DNA of 64,000 nt from Sphingobium quisquiliarum P25 (GCF_000445065.1 NZ_ATHO01000071.1:1-64000); one strand, 5' to 3'. Positions 33,860 to 43,567 are shown, counted from the stretch's first letter. Numbers and translations are program-made. The notes: generated from the sequence alone by a model not told the origin.

Positions 33860-36397
33860 ATGAGCCGCTCTTCCACCACCCTGCTCCACGCGTCCATGGG
33901 CGCTCTGCTGCTGGCGTCGGTTTCCGCGCCTGCGCTCGCAAGCGCAGCAACCGATGGTGCCGCTGCGGAGGCTCCTGCCGCCGCCGACGCGGCTGACAGC
34001 GAGGGCATGGCCGCCATCGTCGTCACTGCCACCAAGCGCGAAACTGATTTGCAGGAAACGCCCATCTCCATGGCGGTGGTCGATACCCAGGCGCTTGAAG
34101 ACCGGCATGTGCAGAGCATGTATGATTTCGCCGACGGCGCGGTTCCTTCGCTGCGCGTCGCGACCTTCGAAGCGCGCCAGTCCGCGCTCACCATCGGCAT
34201 TCGCGGCATCGTGCCGCTCGACGCCAACCAGCCCGCCCGCGAGCAGGGCGTGGGCATCTATGTCGACGGCGTCTATATGGGCCGCCAGCACGGCCTGAAC
34301 GCCGCACTGTTCGACATCGAGCGTGTTGAAGTGCTGAAAGGTCCGCAGGGCACGCTGTTCGGCCGCAACACCGAAGGCGGCGCGCTCAGCATCATCAGCA
34401 AGGCGCCAACCGGCGAATGGGGCGGCCGCGTCGAGGCAGGTGCGGGCAATTATGGCAGCCGCACTGCCGACGTCCATCTCGACCTGCCCAAGGTCGCGGG
34501 CTTTTCCGTCAAGCTGGACGGCGTGATCCAGCATCAGGATGCGACCACGGAGAACCCGCTCGCGCGCCAGGCGGGCTGGAATTATTACAACCGTAAAGGC
34601 CTGCGCGCCGCCGTGCGCTGGCAGCCGACCAGCACCATCACCAATGACTTCGCCTATGACGTAGCGAAGGACGAGAATACGCCCTTCTACAGCCAGCTGC
34701 TGAACTATAATCCCAACAACTGTGCCAACGGCGCCCAGGCATCGCAGCCCGCCTGCACCCTGCCCGGCACGGCCTACACCAACCTGACCGGCGGACCTGT
34801 CAAGCCCCTGCTGCCCGGCGTGGTCGTCAACGGCGACACCCGTATGGGCGAAGCCGACATCGGCGTGCCGCAGCAGGTCAGCGTCGATAAGACCCACGGC
34901 TTCACCAACACGCTGAAGTGGAATCTGGGCGACGAGCTGGAATTGCGCTCCATCACCGCCTGGCGCGGCGTTGACGCCACGCAGTGGGACAATTCGGGCG
35001 GCGCTCATCGTCCGCCGCTGGTCAACCCGCCCCTCGGCAGCACCGCTGCTGGCTGCACCACGGCCGCGCCCTGCGCCTTCAGCCGCTATAGCCTTGCTGA
35101 CCTGCGCCAGCGCCAATTCAGCCAGGAACTACAGGCCGTCGGCACGGCCGGTTCGATCGACTATGTCGCTGGCCTGTTCTACTTCAACGAGCATGTCAGC
35201 GACGACGCCGCCACGCCCAGTTCGATGGGCGCGGTCGCCATCCGCAACGCTGCTGGCGCAATCACCGGCTATAATTATGTCACCATCCCCTTCTGCACCG
35301 CGTCCACGCCGCTCTTTGCGGGGAAGGCGGTCGACGGCTGCTCGATCGACCGCGCCTCGGAAGTCTGGTCTAAGAGTTACGCCGCTTATGGTCAGCTGAC
35401 CTGGAACGCGACCGGCGCGCTGCACATCACGGTCGGCGGCCGCTACACGCACGACAAGAAGAAGGGCGTCCTGCACTTCTCGCGCAACGTGAACTATGAC
35501 ACCAACCCGCCCGCCGCCAGTGTCGGCTATGAACCGCTGGATGCGGCCTGGAACCGCTTCAATCCGATGGCGACGATCGCCTATGACGTCAGCAACGACC
35601 TGCATGTCTATGCGAAGTACGCGACCGGCTACCGCGCCGGTGGCGCCAGTTCGCGCACGTCCAACTACCAAGCGTTCGATCCTGAAGATGTGAAGTCCTA
35701 CGAAGTCGGGCTGAAGTCGGACTTCTGGAACGGCCGCGCCCGTTTAAACCTTGCTGGCTACATCATGGACCGCAAGGACAGCCAGGTCGATATCAGTTCG
35801 ATCCAGTTCGTGGGCACCAGCAGCTTCAACAACCTGGTCACCATCAATGCGCCCGGCACCACCAAGATTCGCGGGATCGAGGCGGACCTGACGATGAACC
35901 CGATCGAAGGCCTGACGCTGAACGCATCCTATGCCTACACCTACACGAAGATTCCGCCGGTGTTCATCTCCGCAACGGGCGTCTATCAGAACTTCTACAT
36001 CGTGTTCACGCCGCGTAACGCCGCCAGCGGGTCGATCGACTATGCCCTGCCGATCGGCGGCCAGGACACGACGCTGAAGTTCCACTTTGACGGAAACTAT
36101 TCGCAGGCGACCCAGGCCTTCGATCAGTTCGCGACGAAGAATGACAGCTCGCTGATCTTCAACGGCCGCATCTCTCTGGCAGACATCGGCACCGGCGTCG
36201 GCCGCAGCCTGACGCTCAGCCTCTGGGGTCGCAACCTGTTCAACGAGCAGCATGTCTTCCGCCGCGATCCGTCGAACAGCCTGCCCGCCGCGCCGACCAC
36301 CAGCACCACCACTGGCGGCATCGCCAACGTGCTGGGCGACTATGGCAACTTCAACGCGCCGCGCACCTACGGCATCGAAGCCAGCGTGAAGTTCTGA
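33860..36397 (+). CDS. TonB-dependent receptor
   Basis: An 845-residue receptor with signal peptide (MSRSSTTLLHASMGALLLAS, cleavage near ALASA), an AAIVVTATKRETDLQETPIS box region, a plug with LKGPQGTLFGRNTEGGALSI, and a barrel ending YGIEASVKF with terminal Phe. AAAGGGG precedes the start. It is a single-gene unit, closed by a Rho-independent terminator at 36424. Its neighbours are gene remnants (sulfatase, two-component system), which hint that its original partners were lost; the ligand may have been a sulfated compound. Confidence 0.92.
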   Translation: MSRSSTTLLHASMGALLLASVSAPALASAATDGAAAEAPAAADAADSEGMAAIVVTATKRETDLQETPISMAVVDTQALEDRHVQSMYDFADGAVPSLRVATFEARQSALTIGIRGIVPLDANQPAREQGVGIYVDGVYMGRQHGLNAALFDIERVEVLKGPQGTLFGRNTEGGALSIISKAPTGEWGGRVEAGAGNYGSRTADVHLDLPKVAGFSVKLDGVIQHQDATTENPLARQAGWNYYNRKGLRAAVRWQPTSTITNDFAYDVAKDENTPFYSQLLNYNPNNCANGAQASQPACTLPGTAYTNLTGGPVKPLLPGVVVNGDTRMGEADIGVPQQVSVDKTHGFTNTLKWNLGDELELRSITAWRGVDATQWDNSGGAHRPPLVNPPLGSTAAGCTTAAPCAFSRYSLADLRQRQFSQELQAVGTAGSIDYVAGLFYFNEHVSDDAATPSSMGAVAIRNAAGAITGYNYVTIPFCTASTPLFAGKAVDGCSIDRASEVWSKSYAAYGQLTWNATGALHITVGGRYTHDKKKGVLHFSRNVNYDTNPPAASVGYEPLDAAWNRFNPMATIAYDVSNDLHVYAKYATGYRAGGASSRTSNYQAFDPEDVKSYEVGLKSDFWNGRARLNLAGYIMDRKDSQVDISSIQFVGTSSFNNLVTINAPGTTKIRGIEADLTMNPIEGLTLNASYAYTYTKIPPVFISATGVYQNFYIVFTPRNAASGSIDYALPIGGQDTTLKFHFDGNYSQATQAFDQFATKNDSSLIFNGRISLADIGTGVGRSLTLSLWGRNLFNEQHVFRRDPSNSLPAAPTTSTTTGGIANVLGDYGNFNAPRTYGIEASVKF

Positions 36398-36423
36398 TCC
36401 CTCAAAACTTGTCAAGAATGCTG

Positions 36424-36457
36424 TGGCGCGCTGCTCCTTTGCGGCGCGCCATTTTTT
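36424..36457 (+). terminator. Rho-independent terminator after receptor
   Basis: TGGCGCGC (36424-36431) pairs with GCGCGCCA (36444-36451) and is followed by six T (36452-36457). Classical intrinsic terminator, 26 bp after the receptor stop. Confidence 0.8.
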
Positions 36458-36841
36458 CATGCGATCGGCAGTGAAACGATCACCTTCAGGCCGGGCTGCG
36501 CATCACCAAGCTCGATCGATCCGCCATGCAACCGCACGATCGATGCGACTAAAGGCAGGCCAAAGCCATGCCCCTTGATTTCCCCTTCCCCGGACAAGCG
36601 GCCGAAGCGATCCAGCGCTCTCTGCCTGTCCGCTGGCGCAATGCCCGGACCGTTGTCGGCCACGATCAGCGTCGCCCGATCCGATGAGGCGCCAGCCGTC
36701 AGGCTGAGGCGGATTTCCGACCCTGCTGGTGTGTGGCGCACTGCACACGATGGTGGACTGATGACCGAACAGCTTCAGCTGTTCGCCAAGCTGCTCCGCA
36801 AGATCTTCATCATCCTCGACGATCAGAAGGTTCAGGGACAA
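36457..36841 (-). pseudogene. Fused remnants of response regulator and histidine kinase
   Basis: On the minus strand the first part (36841 to about 36745) is the start of a response regulator: LNLLIVEDDEDLAEQLGEQL, including the acidic pocket. It then jumps, out of frame, to the last 94 residues of a histidine kinase (36741-36457): AVRHTPAG, the G1 box DNGPGI and the G2 box GHGFGL. Between them the phosphoacceptor Asp part of the regulator and the whole N-terminus of the kinase are missing. One internal deletion in a regulator-kinase operon explains it. Not functional. Confidence 0.75.
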
Positions 36842-37003
36842 AGTTCGATTCCGACAGTAGAGGATTCGCGTCGGGTGAGGATGTGACAGTTAGATTTCAT
36901 ATTAATGACAGGATGGGAACTTCATCGATATATCGCGCCTGCATCAGTGCAGAAAATGATCCGGGCAGTTCAATCCTGCCCTGACCAACCCGTACGGCTG
37001 GTA

Positions 37004-37060
37004 GAAGCCGTAACTCAAAGTGGCGCGGACATTGCGCGGCTCGCCATAGATGTAGCCGCC
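37004..37060 (-). pseudogene. TonB-dependent receptor C-terminal fragment
   Basis: Nineteen minus-strand codons read GGYIYGEPRNVRATLSYGF, the common end of sphingomonad receptors, but run on without the stop that should follow the terminal Phe. The rest of the receptor is absent. It abuts the response-regulator remnant, so this is a breakpoint. Confidence 0.6.
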
Positions 37061-37072
37061 AAACTAACTGTT

Positions 37073-37422
37073 GATTCTGGTCGTCGACGATGAGGAACTC
37101 GTTCGAGCCGGGCCCGCCGAAATGTTTCGCACAACATGCCACAGCGTTCGAGAGGCTGATGGCAGTGCCGAGGCTTTGAGGATATTGGCGAGCGGTCAGA
37201 CATGGAGATAGTCGTCACCGACTATAAGATGCCCAGAATGGATGGCGCTGAGCTGGCGCAACTTGCCCAGGACATGCGCCCCATGATGCCGGACTTCTGA
37301 TCTCAGTTTATACTGGAGCATCTAAACCAGTTGCTGACTTGTCCCGGCTCAACAAACCTTTCGGCCTTGCTGAACCGGCTGAAGCGATCCAAAGCTTGGC
37401 AAGCAGGCCCAAGGCTGAGTGA
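37073..37422 (+). pseudogene. Response-regulator receiver remnant with two frameshifts
   Basis: Three frames together make a CheY-type receiver. Part one (from 37073) reads ILVVDDEELVRAG and EADGSAEALRILASG, then hits a stop. Part two (around 37200-37300) reads EIVVTDYKMPRMDGAELAQL with the phosphoacceptor Asp. Part three (to the stop at 37420-37422) reads LSRLNKPFGLAE with the conserved Lys-Pro. The breaks lie near 37200 and 37300. Its likely kinase partner is not present. Together with the fragments at 36457-37060, the whole interval 36398-37540 holds no intact gene. Confidence 0.7.
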
Positions 37423-37540
37423 GAACAAAGCCGCTACGGCGCGACACTCCTGAACGAAGCGCAACCTTTGTCGCACGAATGAAAGAATAGGCTTCTAGGC
37501 GCTGCCCTGCCCGCAACAGCCCATGCGGTTGCAAAGATAT

Positions 37541-39028
37541 ATGGGACGTAAGGTGATCGAGAAACGGGCGGAAGGCCGTATGTTGGCCTATGCTTCCGGC
37601 AATTTCGGCAAGGCGCTGGTTTTCGGTGGGGCTGACCTGACGATCCTGTTCCTCTTGACCGACGTGCTTGGCCTGGGCGGTACGACAGCCGGATGGCTGA
37701 TGCTTGCGGCACTGTGCGGCGACCTGATCTTCGATCTCGTGGCGGCGGGGCTGGTCATTCGGCTGCGCCATGCGGGCAAAGGCTATCGCTGGATGGTGGC
37801 GGCCGCGGCGGCGCCCTGCGCGCTGGCCTTCACCCTTCTTTATGCGATGCCGGCTTTGGGCGCACGGCAACCGTGGATGCTGGCCGCCGCGCTGCTGGTG
37901 TTCCGCGGCGCCTATGCGGTGATCGATGTGCCTCATAACGCGCTGATGACTGAAGTCACCAGCGATAGCCGCGCCCGGGGACGCGTATCTGGCTACCGAT
38001 TGCTGTTCAGCACTGCCAGCGCGCTCGCCGTCGCAATCATACTGACGCCGCTCGTGCAGCGGACCGGGAGCGACGAGGCGTTCGGCCAGCTCGCGCTGAC
38101 CGGTGCGGTTGCAGGCGGCCTCTTCGCCCTGACCATGATCCTGTGCGCATGGACGTGCGGCAGCGGCTCCTCCCGGTCAGGGCAGCAAATCGCGGCGCAG
38201 GACGGCATCGGCGTGCCACTGCGTGACCACATGGTGATCGGCATGGGTCTTTTGGGCGTGCTGACCGGCTTTGCGGCCCCGGCCTTTGGGCGGATGCTGC
38301 TCTATATCGGCAGCTATGTCGTCCATCGTCCGGACCTTGTCGCGCCATCGTTGCTGGCACTGACCGCCGGGCAATTTGCGGGGGTCATCCTATGGACCGC
38401 CATGACGGGCCGGTTCAGCAAGAGCGCGCTGCTCGCCATGGGGCATGGCGTCAGCGCGGCGGGTTTGATTGCCTTCTCCCTCTGCCTTTCATGGCCTCTT
38501 GCGCTGATCGCCTGCGCCGGGATTATCGGCATCGGCCTTGCCAGCGTGTTCATGCTGCCATGGGGATTGCTGGCGGATGCCGTCGATGTCGTGGAGTGGC
38601 GGCATGGCAGGCGGTTTGAAACCGGCCTGTTTGCCTTCTACCTTGTCGTGGTGAAGGCCAGTGGCGCTGCCTCTACCAGCCTGATCGGCTGGACGCTCGG
38701 TTGCCTGGGCTATGTCCCAGGCCATGCGCAGGCGACTACCGTCAAGGCAGGCATGGCCGCGCTGGGACTGGCCATTCCACTGATCGGCAGCCTGGCCGCT
38801 ATCGTGCTGATGCGGCGTTTCGACCTTGGCCATAGCCGCCATGGCCGCCTGCTCAGGGCACTGGACCGGCGCCGTCAGTCGGGGGCCGATCCGGTTTCGG
38901 GATTGAAGCGGGGGTTGGTGAAATCGAGCGGCGAGGGCGTGACCTTCGCTGGCGGGGCAGCGCTTTCGGCCCAGGCGCGGCAGAGCATGTCACGCAGCAT
39001 GGCAGCGCCCGCCGCCGTCCGCTCATAG
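37541..39028 (+). CDS. GPH/MelB-type MFS transporter
   Basis: A 495-residue, roughly 12-helix permease of the glycoside-pentoside-hexuronide group: early LAYASGNFGKALVF, the VIDVPHNALMTEVTSDSRARGRVSGYR loop (shown in part: PHNALM, SRARGR) and LLADAVDVVEWRHGRRFETG late in the chain are typical. Members use H+ or Na+ to import sugars, glycosides or related compounds across the inner membrane. Starts at 37523, 37541 and 37580 are in frame; only 37580 has a ribosome site (GGCGGAAGG), so it may be the true one. The last ~50 codons are unlike a transporter and overlap the convergent S1/P1-type gene by 154 bp, perhaps after loss of an earlier stop. Confidence 0.82.
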   Translation: MGRKVIEKRAEGRMLAYASGNFGKALVFGGADLTILFLLTDVLGLGGTTAGWLMLAALCGDLIFDLVAAGLVIRLRHAGKGYRWMVAAAAAPCALAFTLLYAMPALGARQPWMLAAALLVFRGAYAVIDVPHNALMTEVTSDSRARGRVSGYRLLFSTASALAVAIILTPLVQRTGSDEAFGQLALTGAVAGGLFALTMILCAWTCGSGSSRSGQQIAAQDGIGVPLRDHMVIGMGLLGVLTGFAAPAFGRMLLYIGSYVVHRPDLVAPSLLALTAGQFAGVILWTAMTGRFSKSALLAMGHGVSAAGLIAFSLCLSWPLALIACAGIIGIGLASVFMLPWGLLADAVDVVEWRHGRRFETGLFAFYLVVVKASGAASTSLIGWTLGCLGYVPGHAQATTVKAGMAALGLAIPLIGSLAAIVLMRRFDLGHSRHGRLLRALDRRRQSGADPVSGLKRGLVKSSGEGVTFAGGAALSAQARQSMSRSMAAPAAVRS

Positions 39029-39870
39029 ACCATCGCCCGGACATCCTTGTCCGCATAGTCGGCAAAACCGTTGCGCTTTTCCAGCGTATAGACCGCCTCC
39101 ACCTTGTCTCCCGCTTCGTCAAGAAAGGCGAGGACCGCATCGAACATGTCTCCGCTGCGACGGCCCGGCGCGCCTATGCGCGGGGCGATGTCCGCCACCG
39201 TCAGTCGCATGCCGTCGACGAACCGGCTTTCAAACCGGCCATGGACGCTGCGGTCGGTCGTGAAGCCCTTGGGATTGTCACCTCGCCAGCCGTCCGAGTG
39301 GATGGAATCGTGCATGGGCTGCGCGCCATCACCGATATAATGGCCCAGACGGATGGTGTCGAAGGCGCAATGCTGCTCGGGGATGGAAGCGTCGCCACCT
39401 TCGGCCTGCGCCTTGCGCACCTGACGCATGCAAACGACCAATCGATCATAAGCCTCGATCGCGGCAAAGGGCAAAGTGCCGGTCCAGCGGACATTGGTGC
39501 GCGCGGCGGTCGCAGGATCGTGGTCCTTGATCGTCTCGTAACGCTTGTAGAGCGCGATGACGAATTCGTAGCGCGAACGGGGAATGGGCTTCAGGAAAGC
39601 GAATTGCTCGCGAAACCAGCCATGATTGGGATCTTCCTCGATCTTCGAGAAATTTTCCGCGTCCCCGCGCCAGCTATCGGGCAGGGAGGCGGATGCCGCG
39701 ATATAATCGACATGTTTCCGCAGGAATATCGGGCCGTCATCGGGAATGGCCTCGATCGCGGCGCGGTCGATCACGCTGTGGGCGGTGCCGCCCCAGGCAT
39801 AAGCGGCGTTGGGCAACAGTGCCAGGACGGCGGTTAAAGCGAATATACGCACAAGCGGGCTCCTTGTCAT
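38875..39870 (-). CDS. S1/P1 nuclease / zinc phospholipase C-like enzyme
   Basis: A 331-residue exported zinc enzyme. The signal peptide ends ...NAAYA, leaving Trp26 as the mature N-terminus; in this superfamily that Trp amino group is a zinc ligand. Further ligand segments are GTAHSVID, KHVDYIAASASLPDSW, DPNHGWF, LGHYIGDGAQPMHDSIHS and RSVHGRFESRF, which give the His/Asp/Glu set of the trinuclear site. Members cleave phosphodiesters in nucleic acids or phospholipids. It is the third gene of the receptor-YdcF-nuclease operon; its ATG overlaps the YdcF stop (ATGA). Phospholipid versus nucleic acid cannot be told from sequence. Confidence 0.82.
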   Translation of the reverse strand: MTRSPLVRIFALTAVLALLPNAAYAWGGTAHSVIDRAAIEAIPDDGPIFLRKHVDYIAASASLPDSWRGDAENFSKIEEDPNHGWFREQFAFLKPIPRSRYEFVIALYKRYETIKDHDPATAARTNVRWTGTLPFAAIEAYDRLVVCMRQVRKAQAEGGDASIPEQHCAFDTIRLGHYIGDGAQPMHDSIHSDGWRGDNPKGFTTDRSVHGRFESRFVDGMRLTVADIAPRIGAPGRRSGDMFDAVLAFLDEAGDKVEAVYTLEKRNGFADYADKDVRAMVYERTAAGAAMLRDMLCRAWAESAAPPAKVTPSPLDFTNPRFNPETGSAPD

Positions 39871-41033
39871 GGGTCGAGCGGGTCGCGCGGGTCTATTCGC
39901 GCAGATTGGCGGCTGGGCCGGAAGGCGAGCTCGGTGGGCGAAAAGCGGCGGCCGATCCGGCCAGGCTGATAGCCCAGCTCATCGGCGTTGCGCTTCATGA
40001 ACTGCACGCTTTCGATCATGGCGCTCTGCTGCGGATTGCAGATGATCAAGGCATCATCGTCCGGGGACGCCCCCATGGCGATCAACAGCCGGGCCGCGTT
40101 GCGCAAATTGGTTGTCGTGTGGCGAGCATAGGGCTCCAGCACAATCGCATCAGCGGGCATGCCATAACGTTGGATCAGCGCCTTACGCATCTCCTCCGCC
40201 TCGGCGAAGCGGGTCCCGCGCGGATGGGCGCGGCCGCCGGTGACGATGATGAAGGGAATATCGCCCCGCGCGAAACGGCTGGCGGCCAGGCGCAGATGAT
40301 ATTTGCCATAGGGGCTGAGCGGCATGCCGTCCGTTTCCGGCCCGACCCCGGTCAGGATCATCGCACTGAAGCGGTAGCGACTCCAGTCGAGCGACTTCGC
40401 CCGCGCCATGGCGGGGGCATTTGCGCCGCCAGTCAGCGGCTCATAGCCGATCGCATCGGTCCGGTCGCTGACGTCCAGCAGAGCGAGCGCATAGTCGATG
40501 CTGGGGTCCAGCGCCTGCGCCGACCGGTCGCGGGGCGTCCGCGACAGCCAGTCAGCAGCCTGAAGCCGTGCCTGCCTCTCCTGCGGGTCGATCATGCCCG
40601 CGCCGTCGATCTGCGGATAGGATGGAACCTGCCCCAGCCCATAGGTTCGGACGATAGCGTTCACGCCCTCGATTTCCCGGCGCATCTGCGCGGGTGCGCC
40701 ATCATCGGCCGCCGGCAGGCCGGTCAGCGCAGCCGCAGCCTGGCCCATCGCTTCGGCTTCCGCCGGTGTCCAGATCATCGCCTGCGCCGCGCAGGTCAGA
40801 TCCTGGCCGCAGGCCGCGCGCCGCTCCTGCCGGACGCGGAGCAAAGTGGAAACGTCCGCCCTTGCCTTGAGCCGGTCCAGCGTCGCGGCATCGCGTCCCG
40901 CTGCATCGAACAGCGGGAAGAGGCGCTGCGACAGCGCCTCCATCACCGTGTCACGGGCTGCCCCCGCCGAAGCGGGGACAGGCGTGAATGCAACCGCGAC
41001 CGCGGTTAGCAGGCTCGCCAGGTTCCGCCCCAT
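39867..41033 (-). CDS. YdcF/DUF218-family protein, exported
   Basis: A 388-residue protein with signal peptide (MGRNLASLLTAVAVAFTPVPASA), an N-terminal helical part specific to this group, and a C-terminal DUF218 domain: FSAMILTGVGPETDG, FIIVTGGRAHPRG, and EPYARHTTTNLRNAARLL. YdcF-like domains bind nucleotide-type ligands and are tied to envelope polysaccharide or lipid metabolism; the reaction is unknown. Start and stop overlap both neighbours (TGATG with the receptor, ATGA with the nuclease-like gene), so all three are made together. A long in-frame extension to 41480 runs antisense-shifted through the receptor and is not coding. Confidence 0.8.
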   Translation of the reverse strand: MGRNLASLLTAVAVAFTPVPASAGAARDTVMEALSQRLFPLFDAAGRDAATLDRLKARADVSTLLRVRQERRAACGQDLTCAAQAMIWTPAEAEAMGQAAAALTGLPAADDGAPAQMRREIEGVNAIVRTYGLGQVPSYPQIDGAGMIDPQERQARLQAADWLSRTPRDRSAQALDPSIDYALALLDVSDRTDAIGYEPLTGGANAPAMARAKSLDWSRYRFSAMILTGVGPETDGMPLSPYGKYHLRLAASRFARGDIPFIIVTGGRAHPRGTRFAEAEEMRKALIQRYGMPADAIVLEPYARHTTTNLRNAARLLIAMGASPDDDALIICNPQQSAMIESVQFMKRNADELGYQPGRIGRRFSPTELAFRPSRQSARIDPRDPLDP

Positions 41034-43513
41034 CACCAACTCTTGCTGATGACGAGACGGAAGTTGCGGCCGAAGATCGGACGGCCATAAATGGCTTCCG
41101 AACTGCCTTGGCCGCTCAGCGAGTCGGTACGGGTATTGCCTTCGGTCAGGCCATGGGCATTGAAGAGGTTGTCGCCCACGATCTGCATCTGCCAGCTGCC
41201 GCGGCGCGCCGTGATGCCTGCGCCTATCGTGCCATAAGCCGGCAGCGCCGTGTTGTTGTAGAGGTCTACGAAGCGCTTCCCCATATAGGTGTAGCGTCCG
41301 TAGATCGAAATATCCGTGTCGTTCGTCTGGAAGTCGAAGCTGGGACGGATATTGCCGTAGACCTTGGGCTGACGGACGATCTGATTCCCCTCGGCCTGTT
41401 CCGGATCGGCGCCGGTCGAACTCTGGAAATTCTTGTACTTGGGATCGCTGATGGTCAGCGCGCCGTTCAACGAGAACCATTCGGCCAGCGCCAGCTTGCC
41501 GTCGAATTCCACGCCCTTGACCTGTGCCTCACCGATGAAGGGCACGTTGACGTCATTGCGCCCCGTGGTCGGATCAAAGGCCAGAAAGCTGGCGTTGAGC
41601 GGATCGAAATTGGTGTAGAAGCCGGTAACGTAAAGATAGGAGCGGCCGAAGGCGAGTTTCAGGCCGACTTCGAACTGGTCGGCCTTGGTTGTGATGATGG
41701 TCGGGTTGATGTTCATCACCGTCTGGACATTGGGCGGCGTTTCCAGGTGCGACGCGCGGCCGTAAACGCCGACATGGCTGGAAAAGTCATAGTTCGCGCC
41801 GACTGTCCAGTTGGTGACGTTGGGCTTCAGCTTCTGGTTGATAATCACCCCGGTGAAGGCGCGGGTGCTGTCGTCCGCCAGCGTGGCGCCATCGCCAAGA
41901 TTGGCGGCTTCGGTCAGCGCGGCCCAGCCCTTGTAGCTGTAGCGTTCATGACGGATACCCGCATCGATGCGCAGGCCCGGTATGATCTCCCAGGTGTCGT
42001 TGGCGTAAAGTGCGAACATTTTCGCGTCACTGTCGCCTTGGTTGAGCGTTGCGGCATAGTTGAGCACGCCATTGTCGGTTACGCGGCCGATTTCTTCGCC
42101 TGCGGCATTATAGGCGACCAGGTCGAGCGTGCGCGGCTTGCCCGAAACCTCGATCAGGTAATTTTGATAGAGGGTGCGGCTGTCTTCGCCATAAAGGCTG
42201 GCATAGAGGCCGAGCTTCAGGTCGTGGCTGCCGATCCCGGTCTCGAATTTGCGGGCGACCGACAGGTTGGCCTGGCCCGAGTAGAACTTCGAGTGAATGT
42301 CGCGATACTGGCCTTGCATGACCAACCCTGACGCGGAAGAGGGATCATAGACGGTGCCGGTGCCAGCCAGGGTATAGCCGAAACGATTCACAGCGCCGAA
42401 GGCTGCGGTGGTGCGGGCGAGATAACCGATGGCGAACGCGTTGCCATCGGCTGGATTGGTAGTCGAATAGAAAGCCGTGAAGTCGAGCTTGCCTTGCGTA
42501 TAGCCCGCCTTGGCAGACACCAGCCAGTCGCCGAACTCGCCATCATATTGCGCGCCGAAATTGATCATCCGCATATGGCGGCCGTCGGACAGATCGCTGT
42601 CGCGGCTTCGGATCTGCCCCGCGCCGTCGCGATACATCAGCTGCACGTTACGCAGCGCCGGCGAATTCATGGTCCCGTCGAAATAGTCGATATATTTGTC
42701 GAGCGAAACGTTGGGATTGCGCGGATCGGCAATGGGGATCGGCAGATAGAAGACGTTATGATCGTTCACATAGTTCACATTGAACTTGATCGATCCATTG
42801 TCGAAGTCATGCTTGATATTGGCGCGGATCTGCCCGCCCTTGTCATTGGGGAAGCCGTTGTCGCGATAACCGTCATGATGGCGGATGAAGCCACCGATCG
42901 CATAATAGGTGTCCTTGCCCAGCGGCCCCGCCTGATAAGCGTCCAAGCGATAGAGGCCGGTGTCGCCTAGCGTCAACTGGGCCTTGCCGCGTGGTGCGTC
43001 GCTGCCGGTAACGGTGATGGCGTTGATGATCGCGCCCGAATAGCTGGCATAGACCGGCGCAGGACCACCCCGAACGACCTCGACATGGTCAGTCATCAGA
43101 TCCTGTTTCAGGATGGCGTCGCCGCGAAAGAAGACGCCGTCATTTTCGTGGAACAGCGGCAGGCCGTCCTGCTGAAAGCTGACGAAACCACCATCATTGG
43201 GCAAGCCGCGGATGCGATAGATATTCTGCACTTCGCCGCCGGTGATTTCGGTCTGGAAACCGGGCAACTGGCCGATCAGGTCGGCAAAATTCACCGGCGC
43301 GATCTTTTCCACATCTTCGTTTGAAATGGTGTTGATCGCATAGGACACGTCGAAGCGGCGCTGGGCACGGGTGGAACCGGTAACGATGATGTCGTTCGGC
43401 CCGTTACCGGCATTAGTCGCCTGGTCGACAGGCGCGGCATCCTGCGCGAAGGCAGGCATGACGACACAGAGCGCCGCAAGGGCGGTGCTGGTGGCAAGCA
43501 TGGTCTTGAACAT
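41033..43513 (-). CDS. TonB-dependent receptor (with phosphodiesterase-type partners)
   Basis: An 826-residue receptor. Signal peptide MFKTMLATSTALAALCVV...FAQ, box region NDIIVTGSTRAQRRFDVSYA, plug with EVVRGGPAPVYASYSGAI, and a barrel ending FRLVISKSW with Trp in place of the usual Phe. The start at 43513 follows AAAGGGG; 43546 is a weaker upstream start. It shares the xxVSYAI(N/S)TIS and GYRD..F..(D/G)KGGQ(I/V)RA segments with the receptor at 45646, so the two are paralogues of one subfamily. First gene of the receptor-YdcF-S1/P1 operon, facing a ROK regulator across an inverted repeat. Confidence 0.92.
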   Translation of the reverse strand: MFKTMLATSTALAALCVVMPAFAQDAAPVDQATNAGNGPNDIIVTGSTRAQRRFDVSYAINTISNEDVEKIAPVNFADLIGQLPGFQTEITGGEVQNIYRIRGLPNDGGFVSFQQDGLPLFHENDGVFFRGDAILKQDLMTDHVEVVRGGPAPVYASYSGAIINAITVTGSDAPRGKAQLTLGDTGLYRLDAYQAGPLGKDTYYAIGGFIRHHDGYRDNGFPNDKGGQIRANIKHDFDNGSIKFNVNYVNDHNVFYLPIPIADPRNPNVSLDKYIDYFDGTMNSPALRNVQLMYRDGAGQIRSRDSDLSDGRHMRMINFGAQYDGEFGDWLVSAKAGYTQGKLDFTAFYSTTNPADGNAFAIGYLARTTAAFGAVNRFGYTLAGTGTVYDPSSASGLVMQGQYRDIHSKFYSGQANLSVARKFETGIGSHDLKLGLYASLYGEDSRTLYQNYLIEVSGKPRTLDLVAYNAAGEEIGRVTDNGVLNYAATLNQGDSDAKMFALYANDTWEIIPGLRIDAGIRHERYSYKGWAALTEAANLGDGATLADDSTRAFTGVIINQKLKPNVTNWTVGANYDFSSHVGVYGRASHLETPPNVQTVMNINPTIITTKADQFEVGLKLAFGRSYLYVTGFYTNFDPLNASFLAFDPTTGRNDVNVPFIGEAQVKGVEFDGKLALAEWFSLNGALTISDPKYKNFQSSTGADPEQAEGNQIVRQPKVYGNIRPSFDFQTNDTDISIYGRYTYMGKRFVDLYNNTALPAYGTIGAGITARRGSWQMQIVGDNLFNAHGLTEGNTRTDSLSGQGSSEAIYGRPIFGRNFRLVISKSW

Positions 43514-43567
43514 GAGGAAGCCCCTTTCGATTGATCGGGCGCTCACCTGACGATGCCATGTGACGTT

